Below, piece by piece: positions 57,935 through 64,000 of a stretch of 64,000 nt of DNA. The stretch is from the NCBI GenBank assembly GCA_963281155.1, contig CAUJLY010000004.1:2790001-2854000 (forward strand), read 5' to 3'. Made by a program: the position numbers and the translations under genes. The stretch is from Rhabditophanes sp. KR3021. Taxonomy: Eukaryota > Nematoda > Chromadorea > Rhabditida > Alloionematidae. The notes beneath the pieces were generated by a model, which saw nothing but the letters and a program-made list of their open reading frames with translations, did no database searches and was not told where the DNA came from. Numbering within the stretch: position 1 is the stretch's first letter; each line of letters opens with the position of its first letter.

Positions 57935-59364
57935 AAAACGATTTTCCAATCCAATTGCAGGAGTTCAAATAAGTTAGCCTTTGTTATCAAGAGTACGTAA
58001 TTATGTACTTCTTGAAATTTTGAATTGATCAAAGAACCATTAACTGCAGTTAGACATCAATAATTGTGACTTTGGTGATTATGCAAAGTGCTGTATTTTG
58101 CGTGACCTAACAATAAAAGAAGTATGATACGAGAAATAAAAACAATTGGTTTAGACTCTCCAGGTACTAAGGGCGGACTAATAACTCACGGGACAAGGTT
58201 TCAGTGATTTTACAAAGTGCACTAACTTTTATTCAACTTAAGAATAGATAACTGCACCCACCCTAAAGCCTTATTAACATAAAACTAAAAATGATGGTAA
58301 ACTTATAGTTTCTTTACTTGTGGATCAGAAGGTTATCCTGACACAAGTCCTGAAAGAAACACATAAATTAATAAGCGGAAGGGGGTAATATAAAAAGGTG
58401 ACATTTAACAAACATGGCAATCAAAGATATGTTAATGAATAAAATGAAGAGAAGTGTCAGCCATCTTCTCCTGACGAGTAATCTCTTTAAGAGCTTGGTT
58501 TGTACTAAGTTAGTTCAAAGATAGTTTGTCTCTACTGAGATTTCCACAGGTAGGCAAACAGTAATTCCTTTCAGAAATATACCCAGGCCAGGAAAACAAG
58601 GGCAAAAAGAAAAATTCTAAGTAATTTCTAGAATATTCATGGCTTGTTTTGGTAAATCATTAAGTATATTTGTTTATTAACGTATTATTATTCTTTTTTA
58701 ACGTTTTATTATTCTTTTTTAACATTTTAATATCTCAATTTTTTAGTTTAAGTTATTTACCAATTTAATGCTTATATTTTTTGTTGATCATACAGCTATT
58801 ATAAATATCAAACTAAATATAGAAATAACAATTTGGCCATTTTTATCATTTAAATTTATTATAAAATATAAAAACTTTCAATAAATTCAACATAAATGAA
58901 ATTTCTTTACCACATCTCTTACAACAAATAGTTGAAATTGTACGTTGGTGAGCAAGTATATTTTCAATAATACATATTGATAAAATCCAATGAAATTAAA
59001 ATGAGACTACATAATTTTTATAATTGCAAACTGACGAACATTCATTATTATATTCATTACTTTAATTTTTTGTGTACTTTCACATTCCGATACAATTTCT
59101 GCTATTTTATAATGATTATGACTTAAAATACGGAATATATTACCATAGTTAAAAATTGAAATGAAGAAATATTAAAAAATAATTATATTAAGTTATTAAC
59201 CAAATATACTTGATGATTTACCGAAACAAGCCATGAATATTCTAGAAATTATTTATAATTTCAACAAATTAATTTGAACATTCCATTCAATAAAAATGAA
59301 TACTATTTTTGCTTGGTTTTTCTATTCAACTTTATTTATCATTATTTACATATGCCAAATTAAA
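57935..59364. other. Non-coding spacer
   Basis: AT-rich 1.4 kb with no supported gene. Confidence 0.5.
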
Positions 59365-60662
59365 TCATTGTTTGGACAAAGCAAGGGTGAATATTACCGA
59401 ATCAGTGACATTCAACACATTCATCACCAACTTGCATTTCTTCAACTGAACCAAATGTGTATAATACTGCCTGTAATATTCAGCTTCTTCTCCAAAGTAA
59501 ATTCGAATCGTAATTGCTAAATTTGTAATAAGATGGCAATTATTCACAATGATATGCATCATCTCCCATTCTCGCTCTTTCAAGTCCACAACTTGACAGT
59601 CTTTCTGTTGTATTAACTGACTTAGCTTTTCAGGCGATGTATCGTCTCCTAAATTTACATTAATTTCCTCACTTGCACATGAATTACAAAACAATTTCCC
59701 CGCACAACGATTTGATTTTTTCATTAGAAATGTCACCAATCGTTTTCTTTCTTCTTCGCAGCTTCCTAATCCAAATATTGGAGCAGATGCAAAAGTTTTT
59801 TGCTGGAGAAAAGTGACGTGATATTCACACTCACTTAGATGACGACCACATTTTCCATTTGAATTAGCTCCGATAACGACATAGTTATATTTTACATGCA
59901 TTTCATATAACAATGTATACCACCGAAAAATTACATCTCCAACTTTGTCCCCACCCAAACGAATTTGTATTTGTAAAATACGCGTGTTCAGAAAACCGAT
60001 TAATTCATCCACTATTTCTATAGCTTTAAAGTAGTTTCTTTCTTTGTCCATCTTGTCACAGTAAGGTTCAATCTTTGATATTAAAAATTTATGATTTGCT
60101 ATCAAAGCTATGACACTTCCATAATCAAAATAACCTGTGCCAATGCTGTCAATATTTAATTCATTGGCATCTCCCGACAACGTATCGACTACTTTATTAG
60201 ACTCCATTAAAAATATGTTCCACTCCGTGATGTTTAATATTTTTTGAAAATATATATTAGTATTCTCGAGACCTGACAAATACATGGCTTTTCTAAATAT
60301 AATTTAATATATATCCATTCTCAAACATCTTTTTATACTTACTTGTTGCCTTTCTCCTGTGTTAAAAGTTCTTTGTCCCAACAATAGTAATAGTCATCCG
60401 TATCCTCGTTCAAAACACTTCTATTTGAACAATATATTCTTGATTTTTGTCCCAAAAATTCATTCAATCTCATTGCCTCTTTAAACGTGTCATTTAAGAA
60501 GACAGGTTCATCCAAATTCAAATCTAGCCATAACAACTTTGTTTCATTAATCTGAATGTGTTCTTCAACCTCAACATCGTTTTCAAAATTTATGAAAAAA
60601 CTTAATAATATACAAATTAAAATAGCCCGACACAAAAATAGAGTATTCACGTATTTTTGCAT
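59365..60662 (-). CDS. Probable secreted Cys-containing protein, unrecognised
   Basis: Exons complement(60343..60662, 59365..60292) give 415 residues. The N-terminus MQKYVNTLFLCRAILICILL has a hydrophobic stretch that looks like a signal peptide or anchor. After it comes an acidic segment, then Cys motifs RIYCSNRSV, YYYCWDKELL, GKCGRHLSECEYH, GSCEEER and NRCAGKLFCNSCASEE, suggesting disulfides. The C-terminal part is helical (WEMMHIIVNNCHLITNLAIT). No domain was recognised and no close copy is in the window. Extracellular location is inferred. Confidence 0.7.
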
Positions 60663-61119
60663 AGCAATGTGGCAAACATCGCGGCTGTTTTCTCAATTCT
60701 TCGTCGTTAACAATGTGGCCTTGACCTTGTTAACTTACAACCATCATTAGACTTTTTCAATCTATAACAAGTTTTCTGCTTAAAATATATACAGGTGCGC
60801 ATATTATTATACCAACAATCAAGTAAATTAGTTAATCTCAACTTTTATAGGAGCAATCTAATGAAAAAAAGATATAGATAATATTTTCGATTGGTATCGC
60901 GTAATTATGGATAAGATTATTTTATCCGAAAATACAATATCTAATACTTTACTTTTAAATGGAAAGCTCAATAAATAAGATTTATTCAATATAGATTTCA
61001 TACATATTAGAACACGAGAAAGTTTTATCAGACTTGTATTGGATCATATAATGATTGTTAAGACTCGACTCATGAATTTCCAACATAGAAATGTTGAGGT
61101 TAGATTAATTTGAGGTCAC
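60663..61119. other. Intergenic spacer
   Basis: AT-rich. Nothing recognised. Confidence 0.5.
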
Positions 61120-62641
61120 TTATTGTGGTGGTAGTTGCTGAAGGCCAATCGCAGGAGAGTTTCCGGCGGGAGCTTCAAACATGTGATTAGCAGGTGCAGT
61201 AACACTTTGTGTTGAATTTGGAACTCCGTAAACCGAAATGCCTCCTTTGGACTTTTCACGAGCGACTTGTTTGGCATGGACAGGACCGTAATCATCAAAT
61301 AAGCTCAGAAGTGCCTGGGAGTTTTGAATGTATTCCTTATGCAAAAAATAATGCAGTATTTGCATGTAGATGAATAAGTATTCAGCACTTGTTCTCACAG
61401 CCATTGCTCTTTGTCTTCTAATTCTAACAACACATTCCAATAAAGCAGTATCCATTTGACCCTCATTGTGAGGATAGCTGCGAAAGTAGCTGAACGTCTA
61501 ACCCCTAAAAATATACACTTATACACATTATTAACTGAATTAAATTACCTGAAGTGCAATGAAGAACGATGGGCTTTTTTGATTTGTGTACCATTTCATA
61601 CAAATTGATGGCTGCTAGATTCCAGGGTGGGGGGCATGCCTTGTTTTGGCCAGTTCGTCCAGTGGTGGTGAAGGACGATGACCGTTTGACTCCCATGACT
61701 TACAGTTAGTTGTGTAGTAATGATGTTTTTGTCCTTAAGGCAAGGTTCACTTTTGCTACTAGTCACCGTAATGGAATCAAACCTGGCTGTTCCAGATTGG
61801 AGAAATATTCTGCACACTCGGATCCATCAAAAACTCCGAAATCACAGGTCATAACGATGTGCTCAGGTGTATATTGTAGAATCATACGCAGAAAGTCAAC
61901 AATTGTATTGGGCAGCGGAGCTTGAGTCAAAATCATCCTTTTTTTCAACAGTAGTAGATACGAAATTTGCATGAATGTAATTTGCAGTGACGCCATCAAT
62001 CTTTTGTTTTAAAACAACTCTTGTTGATTCCAAACATGGAATACTCTAAATGCATAAATCATCAAGTTTCACTATAAAATTTACCATATTTCTATTCTTT
62101 GATGGGTCCGAATTGTTGAAGGTTGTGGTGAGAATTTTCTCCGTCGACTCAACATTATTTAATTCGCTGTTGAAGATAGCTTGCAATCCAATAAGAGAGG
62201 TGCCAATAGCCTTGTTGGTAAACTCCTCAGCCAACACTTTCTTGTCCTTTTTTGATTTCTTTATTCTCTTACTACTGCAAGCAGCTGATACTCCATAACG
62301 TTTACTTTCACCAAGATGCGTTGCACTTTCTGGACCTTTTGGCATCTGCGACCAAGTTTCTTTTATGGCAATGTTGGGTAAACTTTGTGCTTTTATATCT
62401 GTACCAGCAGATTTTCTTCTTCGACGGTTGTTTCAACAGTTCTTTGATTTTTCTTGGACTCTTGTGAAGAGGGTTTATTCTTTACACGACCTTCGATTTT
62501 TTTGAGTTTGACTTCATGTTCTTTATCATCAGATTTCTTAGATGACTTGGCGATATCTGGAGCTTTTTCTTTGGTCCGATTAGTACCATTTTTCCTTGTT
62601 TGTGAGTCTTGTGCCTTCTTATTTTTGGTGACGAGAGCCAT
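61120..62641 (-). pseudogene. Protein tyrosine phosphatase, multiply frameshifted
   Basis: Classical PTP domain of the nematode non-receptor type. A Lys-rich N-terminus (62641 down) leads to MPKGPESATHLGESKRYG, then KNRNM|SIPCLESTRVVL (conserved KNR motif), ILTQAPLPNTIVDFLRMI, HHHWTNWPKQGMPP (WPD loop) and PIVLHCTSGGVRRSATF, the P-loop HC-x5-R, and VRIRRQRAMAVRTSAEYLFI. The segments lie in different frames. Shifts occur at a seven-A run near 61938, near 61795, at a six-C run near 61631 and near 61468. The WPD acid is Lys. Probably a dead gene; assembly indels are the alternative. Confidence 0.75.
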
Positions 62642-62692
62642 AATGGTATGCCCGATTTTGCGCATGATTGATAAAAGTTGCGAATGCCACAA

Positions 62693-63066
62693 AAATAGAG
62701 AATTTATGCCAAGTCAACTTTTTTAAACTGCACAAATTTGATTGTAAAAATGTAGTAAAGCATAAATTTTGATTGTTTTATTATTTAAATTTCGACCATT
62801 TTATTACTTAAATTTTGAACATTTTAATATTATATCATTTTTTAAGTAAGTTTATTTAAGACAAAGTGAGTATAGTCTAAGTAATGTTGTCGTGTCGCAT
62901 GTAAGTATTTTAACATTTTTAAGTATACTTGCAAGGGTTCGACGTCATATAGGAGCTGTGATGCGGACTTATGTCCGGACGTAATTGTGAACATAATGAT
63001 TTAAAAATTTAACTGAGCTCAATTTTTTTATTGTTTACCTAAATTAAATGACATAATTTAGGATAT
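62693..63066. other. Intergenic spacer
   Basis: Short AT-rich spacer between the phosphatase locus and GALT. Nothing recognised. Confidence 0.5.
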
Positions 63067-64000
63067 TTAGATGTCGCGAATAGTCTTTGCAGCAACTTCT
63101 GGAGTTAAATCCCTCTGAGGTTCAGCATAAACTTCATAACCCGCAATATGTTTTTTAACTGTGGGTGATCTTAATAATGGTGGATAAAAGTTGAAGTGTA
63201 ATTGCCAATGACTCAAATCATTGTCCAAATAAATCCCAGATGGTGAATTGTTAGCTCCAAAAATATACGGGAAAGGACAATCAAATATTTTGTCATATTT
63301 TGTTAACAGAAGTTTTAAAATTTCAGCTAATTCGGTTTTTTGAACCACATTTAATTGGCAAATGTTGTGGACAACAAATTTAGGTAAGACTATTGTCTCA
63401 AAAGGCCAAACTGCCCAATAAGGCACAACAACTAACCAACTTGCATTTTGAACAATAACTCTTTCTTTTTTAATCATTTCTTTGTGTGCATAATCTAATA
63501 AAAGTTGGGAGCCATGTTTGTCAAAATACTTTTTTTGCATCTCATTCTTTTTGCTTGGGATAGTTGGTAAGTAATTAGATGCCCAGAGCTGACCATGAGG
63601 ATGAATATTTGAACACCCAACTTCACTTCCTCTGTTTTCAAATATTTGGATCCAATCGTATTTTCTGAAAAGTTCCTCATATTCTTTGCACCACACATTT
63701 ATGACATCACATATCTGTGTGATACTTAAAGTTGATAATCGTTCAGTGGAATCCTCAGAATAGCATATAACCTTACAAATACCAGTTAAGTTTGTTTCAC
63801 TAATGAAAATATCCTCTTCATTATTATGCGACTTGTCTGCAACATAAGTGGTAGTAAACGTCGGAAAGTCATTTTCAAAAACATATGTTCCAACATAATT
63901 AGGATTTGCAATTTGATTGCCTCGTTTGGCACCTGGAGATAATGGGTTGTTATTGACAGATTTAATTTGATTATTAGTTTCTACTGATTTTGATTGATTA
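63067..64000 (-). CDS. galt: Galactose-1-phosphate uridylyltransferase (partial at right edge)
   Basis: Leloir-pathway enzyme exchanging UMP between UDP-glucose and galactose-1-phosphate. The frame is open without introns from the right edge to the stop at 63067. The part shown covers most of the protein: SPGAKRGNQIANPNY and YVFENDFPTF, GICKVICY, WIQIFENRGSEVGCSN, then the active site IHPHGQLWASNYLP with the HxH nucleophile; WLVVVPYWAVWPFETIVLPK, HWQLHFNFYPPLLRSPTVKK and the end QRDLTPEVAAKTI. HPHGQ matches the bacterial form of the site, whereas the human enzyme has HPHCQ. The N-terminus is beyond the window. Confidence 0.95.
   Translation of the reverse strand, partial: NQSKSVETNNQIKSVNNNPLSPGAKRGNQIANPNYVGTYVFENDFPTFTTTYVADKSHNNEEDIFISETNLTGICKVICYSEDSTERLSTLSITQICDVINVWCKEYEELFRKYDWIQIFENRGSEVGCSNIHPHGQLWASNYLPTIPSKKNEMQKKYFDKHGSQLLLDYAHKEMIKKERVIVQNASWLVVVPYWAVWPFETIVLPKFVVHNICQLNVVQKTELAEILKLLLTKYDKIFDCPFPYIFGANNSPSGIYLDNDLSHWQLHFNFYPPLLRSPTVKKHIAGYEVYAEPQRDLTPEVAAKTIRDI

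Noticed and set aside
1..64000. CRISPR arrays, bacterial operons, rRNA genes
   Set aside because: Nothing of the kind is present; the sequence is intron-bearing animal DNA.

Overview
This window is eukaryotic and animal, and most probably comes from a nematode. Evidence includes a divergent nuclear hormone receptor of the supplementary nematode type, an alpha/beta hydrolase of the nematode DUF1057 family, a one-finger GATA factor of endoderm type, a nematode-style small tyrosine phosphatase, and AT-rich DNA with very short introns (many 39-51 bp). The splice signals are unlike Caenorhabditis: acceptors are often TTTTAG, CTAG or even AAG, and at least one GC-AG intron occurs. The genus cannot be named from the sequence.

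Layout, left to right. 0-6 kb: partial O-methyltransferase (-), CacyBP/SIP (+), nuclear receptor (-), and a type I DnaJ (+) with a heat-shock element upstream. 6-10.7 kb: a 373-residue protein with a possible PTB-like fold (-), then two Ser/Asn-rich ORFs (-). 13-16.5 kb: GMP reductase (-), a short RPN13-like proteasome ubiquitin receptor (+), and a DUF1057 hydrolase lacking its nucleophile (+). 16.6-25.6 kb: coatomer epsilon (-), FBXW7/SEL-10 (-), a RanBP3-like protein (-) and REEP5/Yop1 (+). 27-30 kb: DDX5/17 RNA helicase (+). 30.9-32.4 kb: a small tandem family of unknown membrane proteins (+), one intact copy and two decayed. 32.8-34.7 kb: a five-exon disordered adaptor-like protein (-). 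34.7-43.4 kb: about 8.7 kb with no recognisable gene.

From 43.4 kb: an orphan exon (+), a second O-methyltransferase (-), casein kinase 1 alpha (+), a GATA factor (-), a two-OB POT1-like telomere protein with an 18-residue repeat array (-), an LTR-retrotransposon integrase remnant (+), an orphan exon with a GCK/MAP4K-like linker motif (+), a small basic-tailed gene fragment (-), a secreted Cys-containing protein (-), a multiply frameshifted tyrosine phosphatase pseudogene (-) and a partial GALT gene (-).

Most genes are unrelated housekeeping or signalling loci (proteostasis: CacyBP, DnaJ, RPN13, FBXW7; trafficking: COPE, REEP, RanBP3). No operon-like functional cluster is evident. The least ordinary material is the three-copy 30.9-32.4 kb family, the POT1-like gene with its 54-bp minisatellite, and decayed ORFs lying inside the long introns of otherwise compact genes.
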